Both the position numbers and the translations under genes were made by a program. Under the pieces are notes generated by a model that was not told the DNA's origin, did not search any database, and saw only the letters and a program-made list of their open reading frames with translations. Below are positions 6,994 through 16,250 of a stretch of 31,789 bases of DNA, piece by piece. Every line of letters begins with the position of its first letter. Position 1 is the first letter of the stretch. Source of the DNA: a virus; the IMG/VR virus record IMGVR_UViG_3300032307_000821, positions 1-31,789 of that record; one strand, written 5' to 3'.

Positions 6994-9900
6994 TGGCATT
7001 TTTAGATAGTTTAAGAAATTTTGATTCAAATACTTTTTTATCAACAATCAATGAACAAGTTGGTTCTGGGGAAAACGTATCAAGATCTTTAGATTCAGTT
7101 GATCCGAACGACCCAAATAGAGTTGTTGCTTTTGGGTCATTAGGAAATTTTGCATCAAAAATAGATAATACAGCTCAAAGGTCTTATCTTGAATCTGGTT
7201 ACATTCGAAATATAAGACCAAGATATTTTGAAATTATGATGCAACAACCGGATGTAACAATCCTTGTTAAAAAAAGAATGTTTTCAACATTAATAGAAAA
7301 TTATGATGTTGAAAAAATGGATAGTGGTGATCGTGGTTTTTATAAATCTGCTAAAAGATTATTTCAAAATAAATGTCAAGCTATTTCTATCTACGAAAAA
7401 CTATCAAAAGTAGAAAAGGTTATTCAAAATAAAGGTGTACTAGATGATTTTTTCGTTCCTGTTTTAATTAGCGGAATTCAAACTCTTGAACATTTTGGTG
7501 TAAATATAGTAGATACAAAAACAAAAGATACACTGAATGAAATAAGAAAATTAAATGCTTTTTCTGAGCCACTAAATTATACAACTTGGTTAGTTGATCC
7601 AAGTACACCTTATGATTTTGGAGAAGGAACTGGCGTATTTGAACTAACTCTAGTAAGTTCAGTTACAACAAATTCTGGATTAAGATTAGGCTCTGGAAAT
7701 GGAAATTTAACAATTGAAGATCCTTACCATTTAATGATGATTACCCCAGAGGATATAGATAAAGCAATTGCTGATATATATAATCCTGCAAAAAACTCTC
7801 AATTATTTCAATTTTCTGAATCAGTATTGGCTGATCAAAATCAACAATTATTAAATAGATTAAATGCAGACCGACAAAGACGTGGAGTTCCTGGTATAAT
7901 AATAAGGACAAGCCCTTCTTCAAGAATATATAAACGTGTATCTGCATTTATAGATTTGGTTGGTAAAGAGATAATATTTAATTATGATCCAGGTATAGTT
8001 GGTATAAACGGAAATGTAACATTTGACTTTTCAGCTACAGATGTTTCTTCATCTTCATCAAATTTAAACGCTGCAGAAGCAGATCTTCTTTCTGATATAA
8101 TTAGAAATACTTATCAAATTATAAATCTAAGAAGGGATAAAGAAAGAGATTTAGATTTAGGTGCAATAGATGATACAACAGATCAAGGTATAAAATTAAA
8201 AAATGAAATAAGATATGTAAGAGAAAAAATGAGATTGCATTTCTTGAATAAAAACATAATTCAAGTTATGGATTCTGTACACGTTTATATGAATTCAAAC
8301 ACTATGATTGATTCAAAGGTTTCTGGTATAGATAGATCTGGTGTAACAAATTCTAGTAGTAACTTATTATCAAAGTTAAATTCAAATGTAAATAATTTAG
8401 AACAAAGCTTTAACAATTTGAAGGGTTTTTGGGGAGGTACAGACGCAGGTAGCTTTGTAGAACTTGAAAAATCAGCAATTGTTGGCCCAGATTTCCCAAC
8501 TTGGTTATGGGTTTCTATGAGAAATGATTTTACAAGACAGGCTGCTGGAACTCATGTTTTTGCTGGTCTTGTAAATTCTGTAACTGAAAATTTCTCTGAT
8601 GGTTTTTATACTTTAAATGTAAATATGAGTGATAATTCTCATTATTTTAATTTAGGTTTAATAAATAAAAAACCATCAGTAGATGTGTTAGAAAGAAATA
8701 TTTACGATCCATACACTCCTTTTGATTTAGATTTTGATCCAAGTGGTTTTGCAGTAGGTAGGACCCCAAAATTACTTCATGAAAATCAAGTTAGGCTTGA
8801 TTCGGGTTTAATAAAATTCAAAAACGGATCTAAATTTTTAGGTTCTCCAGCATCTATTGGTCTTTACGTTGTTGGCGATGATAGAAAAGACATTAATAAT
8901 TTAGGTAATGTACAAAAAATATTTTATGATCCAGATGGTTTTGTTTATAGATGGAAATCAGGAATAGGAACTTATACTTATAATGGCCCTAAATATTATG
9001 ATGCTTTTAGTCAAGGTGTATTCAGTCAAGGTTTAGGAACGCCAGCTATTACAAATAATATTTATGCTGGCCAGGATGTTATGAATGTTTTATCTTTATT
9101 AATATCTGGAGTTCCTTATAATTACAACACTTTCTTAAAAGCATCTATAGGTAGTGGTAATTTAAGTTTAAACAAAGTAAGTAACCAAAACGTAACAAAC
9201 ACAGAAATAGCAAGATCATTTTTTAAAGGTTTTATATCGGATTTAAAAAAGCAAAATGCAACTTGGGGAAACTTTGTTCCATTTAAAAAATTAATTATGA
9301 GTGAAAAAAGTTATCAATTCATGATTAATGGACAATTTACAATACAAACAGCAAATAAAGATATAGAAGATTTATTAAACCAAAGATCAAAAATATTTGA
9401 TACATTAACATTAGTTAATTCTGCTTTTGCAGATAATCCAACTCCTTATAGAGTTGGTACAGATGGCTCTTTACAACCAAGAATAAATTTAGATTCTAAT
9501 ATACAAGGTAGCGTTGAAGTTTTTGAAGCAATGAAAAAAATAAAAAACATTGATGATAAACTTGACAGAATCAATAGACAAATACAAAGCACAATTGCAG
9601 AAGCTAATACAAATAATGGTCAAATTAAAATTTTCGGAAATGACTTTTCTTTTGACCCAGAATATTCAGAATCAACAGCAACAAATACAGATGAAGAATT
9701 TCAAAGAGCAAGAATAAACTTAAGAAGAAAAACAAAATATTTAACTCAAAGAAGGTTATGGAAAGTAAAATCAAATGATGACTTTAATCTTTTAGTTATA
9801 GATGATACTTATGATAAAGATTATGACATTCAAGCTTTTGAAAAATCACTTGGTTCAATGGAACTTTTTAGAAGCGAATACGCAAATATTATGACCCAAA

Positions 9901-12149
9901 TAGATTCAGTTGCGTCTATATTAGGATTAGAAGTATTTGCTGATTCTCAAGGGCATATAAATGTAAAACCTCCAACATTTAATAAGGTTCCAAGTTCAGT
10001 ATTTACAAGATTAATTACTAGTGGTGAAAAACTTTACCCAAAGCAATTGGAAGATTTATTTGTTGGTCAAGCTGATTCTTTAATTGATAGATTAGAAATA
10101 TTAGAAGATGAAATAAGATTAAGAACAATTGCATTAGGTTATAATGATGATAGTTCTGCAGGAATATTTTTATCAGGTTCTGCTGTTCAAGGAAATGAAA
10201 ATGTTGCCTTTTCATTTTTAACTGATGAGCAAGGAAACTTTGGTTCAAAAGGAACTTCAGTAAAAACAATGATTTCAATGTCAAATCCTGACTTAAGAGA
10301 ATCTATTGAAAAAAGACCACTGAAACCTGTTTTAGAAAAAGTATCTGGACAATTAAGAAAAACAGCTTTATTCGATTCAGTTTCTCAAATAAAAACAGCT
10401 AGAGATAAATATATTACTAATGCAGACAATGCAAGCAGAGATAGATATAATACTGTAAAAATAAGACTACAACAAAAATCAGCAAGATCTTATCCTAATA
10501 TAAATGAATTAAGATCTAACGTAAGAGTTTCTGATGTAGGAAATAATTTAACACAAGGATCAATTTTAAAATTAACAAGAGAAATATCATCAAAAATAAC
10601 CGAAAGACAACAAATTATAAAAAGCTTATATAACGCTATTAAAAATATAGATGATGCTTCTGTAATAAATTCAAATGATTCGAATACAAAAAAGGCAGCT
10701 TTATTTCCTTCTTTATATAAGAAAGAAAAAATACCATCTGTACTTGAACATATGATTGAGGATGAAAACGAAGATGATCTTGGCCCAGGTTCTGGTGGCA
10801 GATATATTATAAAAGATGATCAAATTATTTCAATGAGCATTTCTGAAAACCCACCTGAATTTACAGCTATAGAAGTAAATGGATCTTTTTCTCAGGGTCA
10901 AACGAATGAATCTGGTTTTAACACTGGTACTGTTGGCGGTTTAAGTAACTTCCAAAGCAATGCATTGGCCGTTGATTATGATATGTGGAGAATGTATGGT
11001 TTTAAATATGGAAGCGCTGTTCCAGCTATATATTTTAATAATCCAGAAACTCAATGTGCTCCATTTGCAGTTTGGCAATTAAATAATCAAAGAAGGAAAA
11101 TTATTTCCGGAACGCTAACTATAATTGGCAACGAATATATGCAACAAGGTGAAGTTATTTATATAGAAAGTAGAGATTTGTTATTTTACGTAGAAAATGT
11201 CAGTCATAATTTTACTTATGGATCAAACTTCACAACAACATTAACTTTAACATATGGACATAATCCAGGAGAATATTTCCCTACTATGTTAGATATAATT
11301 GGTAAAGCTTTATATTCAAAAGCTATTTCCGCAAATTCTCATAAACATATAAGAGAAGGAAATTCTTTTGGTTATGATCATTTGGGAACTCTTGTTGTAG
11401 ATAGATTTAACGCAATTAATGCAAATGATCCATTAAAAAGATTGGTTGCGGGTAAATTTGGAGAAAAGAATAGAAATGTTTTATCAAACATATTATTATC
11501 ATTAAAATCTGCGGAGTTACAAGCAGCAACACCTCAGATTGAATTAAGAATTTATAAAAATTCAAAACAAAACAAACCAGCAACATCAGTTACAAATCAA
11601 CTTATTGGTATTTGCGAAGAAGTTAAAGCTTGGCTTTCAAATCCAACAAAAGAATCTTTATCTCCTGATAATAATTCTCTTTTACAAACATCAACATCTG
11701 TAACTCCAGATTTAGATGGAGAATTTTTAAAACCAGGATATGATATAAATTCAATGGTTATTACAAAAGAAATTGATGAAGAAGATCCTTATTCTCCTTC
11801 CGGTGAAGCATGGATGTATTCAGAAAATGTACTTTCTACAAATCCTGGTTTAAATTCTTACTTGCCAGATGTAACGGCAGATCAAATGGCAGGATCGGTT
11901 CAAGGAAGTCAAATAAATACAAACAATTCAAATACGAATGGTGTTACTGCAAACGCTTACTCAAATGCAAATAAAAAATATAAACAAGATGACATAAATA
12001 ATTATACTCCTACAGAAAGTGATGCGTTATATAGTAGTATAATTGATATTTGGATAAAATTTGTTCCAGTACCAGAAACTCCAGAAACATCAACTAGAAC
12101 TAACTTAGGAAATAATCAGTTACAAAATGTAAATAACCAAATAATATGA
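6993..12149 (+). CDS. giant baseplate hub protein
   Basis: I chose ATG at 6993 (MAFLDSLRNF), which overlaps the previous TAA by one base as elsewhere in this operon; a TTG at 6981 would add four residues but is less likely. The product is 1718 residues plus stop. Hub-like beta sections recur: KRVSAFIDLVGKEIIFNYDP near residue 318, a block around 520-555 (FAGLVNSVTENFSDGFYTLN) and the closing block near 1388-1435 (LLFYVENVSHNFTYGSN, then TTTLTLTYGHNPGEYFP). The last resembles the end of gp27/gpD/gp44-type hub proteins. Helical, charged segments lie between them (around 830-960 and 1070-1240). The C-terminus is Asn/Ser-rich and disordered-looking (near 1636-1662). Hubs form the trimeric ring between tube and spike, and the next gene is the spike. 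At 1718 aa it is several times the usual hub length, so it probably includes extra domains or fused neighbours. Confidence 0.7.
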   Translation: MAFLDSLRNFDSNTFLSTINEQVGSGENVSRSLDSVDPNDPNRVVAFGSLGNFASKIDNTAQRSYLESGYIRNIRPRYFEIMMQQPDVTILVKKRMFSTLIENYDVEKMDSGDRGFYKSAKRLFQNKCQAISIYEKLSKVEKVIQNKGVLDDFFVPVLISGIQTLEHFGVNIVDTKTKDTLNEIRKLNAFSEPLNYTTWLVDPSTPYDFGEGTGVFELTLVSSVTTNSGLRLGSGNGNLTIEDPYHLMMITPEDIDKAIADIYNPAKNSQLFQFSESVLADQNQQLLNRLNADRQRRGVPGIIIRTSPSSRIYKRVSAFIDLVGKEIIFNYDPGIVGINGNVTFDFSATDVSSSSSNLNAAEADLLSDIIRNTYQIINLRRDKERDLDLGAIDDTTDQGIKLKNEIRYVREKMRLHFLNKNIIQVMDSVHVYMNSNTMIDSKVSGIDRSGVTNSSSNLLSKLNSNVNNLEQSFNNLKGFWGGTDAGSFVELEKSAIVGPDFPTWLWVSMRNDFTRQAAGTHVFAGLVNSVTENFSDGFYTLNVNMSDNSHYFNLGLINKKPSVDVLERNIYDPYTPFDLDFDPSGFAVGRTPKLLHENQVRLDSGLIKFKNGSKFLGSPASIGLYVVGDDRKDINNLGNVQKIFYDPDGFVYRWKSGIGTYTYNGPKYYDAFSQGVFSQGLGTPAITNNIYAGQDVMNVLSLLISGVPYNYNTFLKASIGSGNLSLNKVSNQNVTNTEIARSFFKGFISDLKKQNATWGNFVPFKKLIMSEKSYQFMINGQFTIQTANKDIEDLLNQRSKIFDTLTLVNSAFADNPTPYRVGTDGSLQPRINLDSNIQGSVEVFEAMKKIKNIDDKLDRINRQIQSTIAEANTNNGQIKIFGNDFSFDPEYSESTATNTDEEFQRARINLRRKTKYLTQRRLWKVKSNDDFNLLVIDDTYDKDYDIQAFEKSLGSMELFRSEYANIMTQIDSVASILGLEVFADSQGHINVKPPTFNKVPSSVFTRLITSGEKLYPKQLEDLFVGQADSLIDRLEILEDEIRLRTIALGYNDDSSAGIFLSGSAVQGNENVAFSFLTDEQGNFGSKGTSVKTMISMSNPDLRESIEKRPLKPVLEKVSGQLRKTALFDSVSQIKTARDKYITNADNASRDRYNTVKIRLQQKSARSYPNINELRSNVRVSDVGNNLTQGSILKLTREISSKITERQQIIKSLYNAIKNIDDASVINSNDSNTKKAALFPSLYKKEKIPSVLEHMIEDENEDDLGPGSGGRYIIKDDQIISMSISENPPEFTAIEVNGSFSQGQTNESGFNTGTVGGLSNFQSNALAVDYDMWRMYGFKYGSAVPAIYFNNPETQCAPFAVWQLNNQRRKIISGTLTIIGNEYMQQGEVIYIESRDLLFYVENVSHNFTYGSNFTTTLTLTYGHNPGEYFPTMLDIIGKALYSKAISANSHKHIREGNSFGYDHLGTLVVDRFNAINANDPLKRLVAGKFGEKNRNVLSNILLSLKSAELQAATPQIELRIYKNSKQNKPATSVTNQLIGICEEVKAWLSNPTKESLSPDNNSLLQTSTSVTPDLDGEFLKPGYDINSMVITKEIDEEDPYSPSGEAWMYSENVLSTNPGLNSYLPDVTADQMAGSVQGSQINTNNSNTNGVTANAYSNANKKYKQDDINNYTPTESDALYSSIIDIWIKFVPVPETPETSTRTNLGNNQLQNVNNQII

Positions 12150-14182
12150 CAAATATATCTTTAAAAAGAAGAGGAACCATAATAGGTTATAAAGGTAACG
12201 GAAAGGTTCAAGTCCGTTTACAAGATGGTACTTCTTTAACAAATTATGATTATATTTGTGATTTACCAGTATCTTATACTAATCAATCTGGTGCATTTAT
12301 AGGTGGTTATCCAGAAACTTTTACTGAAGTTTATATAGAACAATCACAGGGACAATGGACTATTTCTGGTTATGCTGTTCCTGATAATATTTATAATGAA
12401 GATGCCATATCTTCTGGAGTAATATCTCTGGATACTATGGCTGATTTAAAACCCGGTAGATTATTAATTCAATCAAATAATGCTATATCAAAAATATATT
12501 TAGATTCAAAAGAAATACATTCTGGAAATAATATAAATTATACAAAACAAAATATAAATGATTCAATTATAAATACAAAATTTGATACTAAATGGGAATT
12601 ATTATCTTCATCTAGATTAGTAGAAGGTCCAATAAGAAGAAACGTTTCTGATCAATATATTTCGTTTGATTCTAATGACATTTCAAAATACAGAAATGTT
12701 GGAATGGATAATATTTCAAACGTTTCAACGATTACAACTCAAGATTATTACAGAAACTTACCATTAAATGAATCAAGAAAAGTTTTTTTTGAATTTGAAG
12801 AAAAATCAGATGGAAATTCATTTACAGATGATTTCAATGAATCATTAAAATATTCTAGTCAAATTAATTTAAATTCTTATACGCCGTTAAGAACGGATAC
12901 AAAAGATACATCTTTTGATTTAAATTTATATGCTCCAAATAAATTAATAGAAAAAATAGAAGGAACTGGTGTTGATAATTTATCTAATATAATAGATTTA
13001 AATAGAAATATATTGCCAATAGGGAATGAATCTTTTGGGTTTCAAGAAAATGAAAATAAAACAAATGCTTTTGCAAATATAAGGGCAATCCACAGAAAAT
13101 CTCTAGCTTTTCATTTTGAAATAAATGCAAGAAAATCATTAAATAATTATGATGTTTATCAAAATAAACCATCATCCAATAGAGATGATTATTCAAGAGA
13201 TAGATCTACTTTATTTTTTGATATTGATAAAGAAGGACAATTTAAAGCCAATATACCAATGTCTTCTGAGATAGGTAATATAGGTTTACCAACAAGATAT
13301 ATAAATTCTTCAGTTTTAGCCTATGAACAAAAGAAAATAAGAAACCCAAATGAATATTTTGTAAATGAAAATAATATAGATATATTTATTGAAGATTATT
13401 CGAACAATAAACCTAAAGTTGATAATTCCGGCAATTTAAATGAAATTAATCCTTATCGTGGAGTTAATCTTATTGATGAGTTTGGTAATTTAGCAAAAGA
13501 TCGATTTTCAGATTTACCAATAAAATTAAACACAGTATTTCATGATATTACAAAAGCAGGATTTCAATTCACAAAAGAAAGAGCAGAAATTGGACCTATA
13601 TTTGGTTTTATGCAAGATTATTTATCAATATCGTCAAGAATAGATAATATTCAATATGATAATATAGTTGCTCCAGAAATAATTACAAGCGGATCAAATG
13701 CAAATGCTGGTGGTAGATCTGGAACAATAAATCTTGATGGTTCTTTAAATATTTCAATTGGAGCAAATACGGTAGATAGACAAAGTTTATGGCTTGATAC
13801 TGCTGGCGGAATCGTCTCGACTATAGGTAGAGATAAAAGAGGAATAAGTTATTCATCAACTTTAGATGGTGACGTTGTAATTCAAATAGGTGGTCCTACA
13901 ATAGGATCCTCTGAAGATAGTAGGTTTTCAAAAGAAAATAATGCCTCTAAAGCTGGCGTTCTTGATATTAGAATTTTAGATAAAGATGGATCTCAAGCAT
14001 CAATATTGAGATTTGATGAAAAAGGTTTAACCATATATTCTTTTGGAAGAACGGAATTTGCTTCTCAACAAGGAATGGTTTTTCGAACGAATGGCGATAT
14101 GTTATTCGAAGCAGAAAATATAGGTTTTCATTATGCAACAACCCCAAGATATATTAAAAGAAATGGAGTTCCAGAAATATAA
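12146..14182 (+). CDS. baseplate spike / cell-puncturing protein, gpV/gp5-like
   Basis: This 678-aa protein is predicted to form the central spike. The N-terminal 85 residues read RGTIIGYKGNGKVQVRLQDG, then EVYIEQSQGQWTISGY, a pattern matching the OB-fold of gpV, gp5 and VgrG proteins. The C-terminal 200 residues have short repeated polar strands with Gly turns (NLDGSLNISIGANTVDRQS, DGDVVIQIGGPTIG, ILRFDEKGLTIYSFGRTEF), consistent with a triple-stranded beta-helix. The middle (about 110-450) is Asn/Asp/Ser-rich and not recognised; no lysozyme motif is seen there. No PAAR-type tip is visible in the last residues, so a separate tip protein may exist. It overlaps the hub gene by four bases (ATGA), keeping hub and spike synthesis coupled. 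Confidence 0.75.
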   Translation: MTNISLKRRGTIIGYKGNGKVQVRLQDGTSLTNYDYICDLPVSYTNQSGAFIGGYPETFTEVYIEQSQGQWTISGYAVPDNIYNEDAISSGVISLDTMADLKPGRLLIQSNNAISKIYLDSKEIHSGNNINYTKQNINDSIINTKFDTKWELLSSSRLVEGPIRRNVSDQYISFDSNDISKYRNVGMDNISNVSTITTQDYYRNLPLNESRKVFFEFEEKSDGNSFTDDFNESLKYSSQINLNSYTPLRTDTKDTSFDLNLYAPNKLIEKIEGTGVDNLSNIIDLNRNILPIGNESFGFQENENKTNAFANIRAIHRKSLAFHFEINARKSLNNYDVYQNKPSSNRDDYSRDRSTLFFDIDKEGQFKANIPMSSEIGNIGLPTRYINSSVLAYEQKKIRNPNEYFVNENNIDIFIEDYSNNKPKVDNSGNLNEINPYRGVNLIDEFGNLAKDRFSDLPIKLNTVFHDITKAGFQFTKERAEIGPIFGFMQDYLSISSRIDNIQYDNIVAPEIITSGSNANAGGRSGTINLDGSLNISIGANTVDRQSLWLDTAGGIVSTIGRDKRGISYSSTLDGDVVIQIGGPTIGSSEDSRFSKENNASKAGVLDIRILDKDGSQASILRFDEKGLTIYSFGRTEFASQQGMVFRTNGDMLFEAENIGFHYATTPRYIKRNGVPEI

Positions 14183-14187
14183 AATTA

Positions 14188-14198
14188 AGATATATAGG
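14188..14198 (+). promoter_or_regulatory. second copy of the AGATATATAGG motif
   Basis: This 11-mer is identical to the one at 67-77 and lies in the 22-base gap between the spike gene and the hydrophobic protein gene, seven bases or so before the ATG at 14205. It is one of the few real gaps in the operon. It is too close to the ATG for a normal leader, so it may instead act as a poor ribosome-binding region (its AGG is correctly spaced). Confidence 0.2.
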
Positions 14199-14204
14199 TT
14201 ATAA

Positions 14205-16250
14205 ATGCCGTGTAATCCATCAGCAAATACATTAAATCCTCCATACGTACCACCGATAGATATACCCGGTTTTGGTTTAGCCATATCTCCAATACAAATT
14301 CCAGTTCCTGGATTTGAATTTCCAAATGATTTTCCTCAAACAATTTTAGATTTTATAAATAACTTAACAATTCCTTGGGTTGGTGGAAATTTTTCACCAA
14401 ATCTTGATGATTTATCAAATAGTATATTAAAAGCATTAAGTAATCTTTTTACAATGATTGCTCCTTTTTTGTCATTATATAATTTTTTTCAAGCTTTATT
14501 AAATTTAATAATATGTATTATAGAAGTTATTTGTGCAATAGCTAATCCTTTTGCTTTAGTTGCTGCTGTTATTAAATTATTTAAAACATGTATACCTCCA
14601 TTTTTAAATTTATTTCCATGGATTGCTTTAATAATAATGATATTATCAATATTATTATTGATAATAGCTTTGATAGAATATATTTTAGCTAGAATATTAC
14701 AATTAATAGAAGCATTACTAGCTAACTTGATAATACTAGCAAATGGAGCTTCTTTACAGGATGCTGAATCAACTGCCGCTGCCGCAATTAAAATTGCCTC
14801 TTTATTATGTTTAATTGAAAATTTAATGGCCGTATTTTCTGCTATAGCAGCAATTATGTCAATTATTGATGCTTTATCTAGACTTGCCGGATTTACAATT
14901 TGTGGACCAAGTTCTGGGTGTTGTGGGAATGATATTTGTCCACCATTTATTAGAAATAACCCCAATGGAATCACGGGTACTTTAGGAGAATTATTATACT
15001 ATAGAGAAATTGATCCTAGTTTTCCAACAAACTTCTTTGATCGTGCTGAAAGTTGGCAATTCTATAATGAAGATTTAAGTGCAGAATATATATTTAGAGA
15101 TATAATAACTCCAGTTGCAAATGAAAATGGAGAGTTTGGTGGAATTTTTTGGCCTGATGGAATATCTTTTCCATCAAATACTGTAAATAGAGAAGCTCCA
15201 TATAATCTTGATTTAACTATTAAAAGTTTTGATCCAAGATTTTTTCATCCAACCGATTTAGGTGGACCAAGAAACTTTAATATAAATAAAGCAATTGTTC
15301 AATATAAACCAGTTATTGGAGTTTATAATCAAGCAAATCAACTTGATGTATCAACTAATCCAAATGGAACATTAAATTTAATAGGAGGTTTAGTTACAGA
15401 AGAGGATGGAACTCCTTATATTGTAAATGGTTCGCAAGCTACTTTACAAACATTTATTCATAGTCCAATAAATAATTCTGGAACTGCACCACCAACTGAT
15501 GATGGTTATTATATACCAAATATAGATTTTACATTAAATATAAATCATCCAGCTTTGATAAAATATTCTTTAATTACTTTAGGTTGTGTACCAGAAGTTG
15601 CTGCAGAAACAGCTTTAATTAATGCTACAACTGATTTCAGGTCAGCTTTTGATAAGGGTGGAAGTTTACCAAATATACCCAACGCACAAAGGTGCGTAAG
15701 TAATGCTATATCAAGAATAAGATCTGATGTTTCTATAGAAAATGTATCTGAACAGGCAGCAGTAATAGAAACATGTTTAAGAGATTTATTAAATGAAACA
15801 ACTACATCATTTTGTTCATTTTTAAAAGTTGCAGTAAGTCCTTTTAATAGCATATTTGATATTTCTCCAGATTTACAATTTGTAACTAGAGAAATAGAAG
15901 TTAAAGTAACACTAAATGACGCAAATGGAATAAATGTTGCCCAGAAAATACCTGATGGATGTGATCCTTCCCAATGGTTAGAGGGTAATGTTACTTTTGG
16001 AGAAATCTCAGAATTTGTATTTGATGGTTATGGTCAATTTTTGGCATATATAAGTAGCGATCAACCCGGTTCTGGTGAACTTACTGTAAGTTGGGATAAT
16101 AATATATTATCAAGAAAAGTAAACCAAGACAATCTCAATGAACCGACCGCAGTTGAACCTATAGTTTTACCATATACATTTGTTGGTACAGTATTGTCAG
16201 ATCCAATTCCAAGAAGAGGCGTTGATGATATTTCTATATCGGAGAATTAA
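14205..16250 (+). CDS. multi-pass hydrophobic virion protein, unknown function
   Basis: This 681-aa protein has an unusual build for a baseplate operon. Residues 1-65 are rich in Pro, Ile and Phe (PPYVPPIDIPGFGLAISP). Residues 68-231 are overwhelmingly hydrophobic, in blocks at about 81-125, 134-180 and 191-231 (for example WIALIIMILSILLLIIALIE), enough for about four to six membrane helices. A Cys-rich turn follows (CGPSSGCCGNDIC, 233-245), then about 430 residues of soluble beta-rich sequence ending RGVDDISISEN. There is no signal peptide in the usual sense. It lies between the spike and the wedge genes and is coupled to the next gene by a TAATG overlap. A part carried in the virion that enters the host membrane and forms a channel for DNA is an attractive guess but unproven. 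I do not recognise the family. Confidence 0.6.
   Translation: MPCNPSANTLNPPYVPPIDIPGFGLAISPIQIPVPGFEFPNDFPQTILDFINNLTIPWVGGNFSPNLDDLSNSILKALSNLFTMIAPFLSLYNFFQALLNLIICIIEVICAIANPFALVAAVIKLFKTCIPPFLNLFPWIALIIMILSILLLIIALIEYILARILQLIEALLANLIILANGASLQDAESTAAAAIKIASLLCLIENLMAVFSAIAAIMSIIDALSRLAGFTICGPSSGCCGNDICPPFIRNNPNGITGTLGELLYYREIDPSFPTNFFDRAESWQFYNEDLSAEYIFRDIITPVANENGEFGGIFWPDGISFPSNTVNREAPYNLDLTIKSFDPRFFHPTDLGGPRNFNINKAIVQYKPVIGVYNQANQLDVSTNPNGTLNLIGGLVTEEDGTPYIVNGSQATLQTFIHSPINNSGTAPPTDDGYYIPNIDFTLNINHPALIKYSLITLGCVPEVAAETALINATTDFRSAFDKGGSLPNIPNAQRCVSNAISRIRSDVSIENVSEQAAVIETCLRDLLNETTTSFCSFLKVAVSPFNSIFDISPDLQFVTREIEVKVTLNDANGINVAQKIPDGCDPSQWLEGNVTFGEISEFVFDGYGQFLAYISSDQPGSGELTVSWDNNILSRKVNQDNLNEPTAVEPIVLPYTFVGTVLSDPIPRRGVDDISISEN

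Noticed and set aside
14205-14350. PAAR-like spike tip at the start of the 681-aa protein
   Set aside because: The proline-rich start lacks the repeated PAAR motifs and the small conical-fold pattern, and it runs into membrane-like sequence.
14489-14974. 161-aa open frame on the minus strand opposite the hydrophobic protein gene
   Set aside because: It lies entirely within a clear + strand gene, has no ribosome-binding site, and its Ile/Ala-rich sequence is what the reverse complement of a hydrophobic Leu/Ile/Ala stretch gives.
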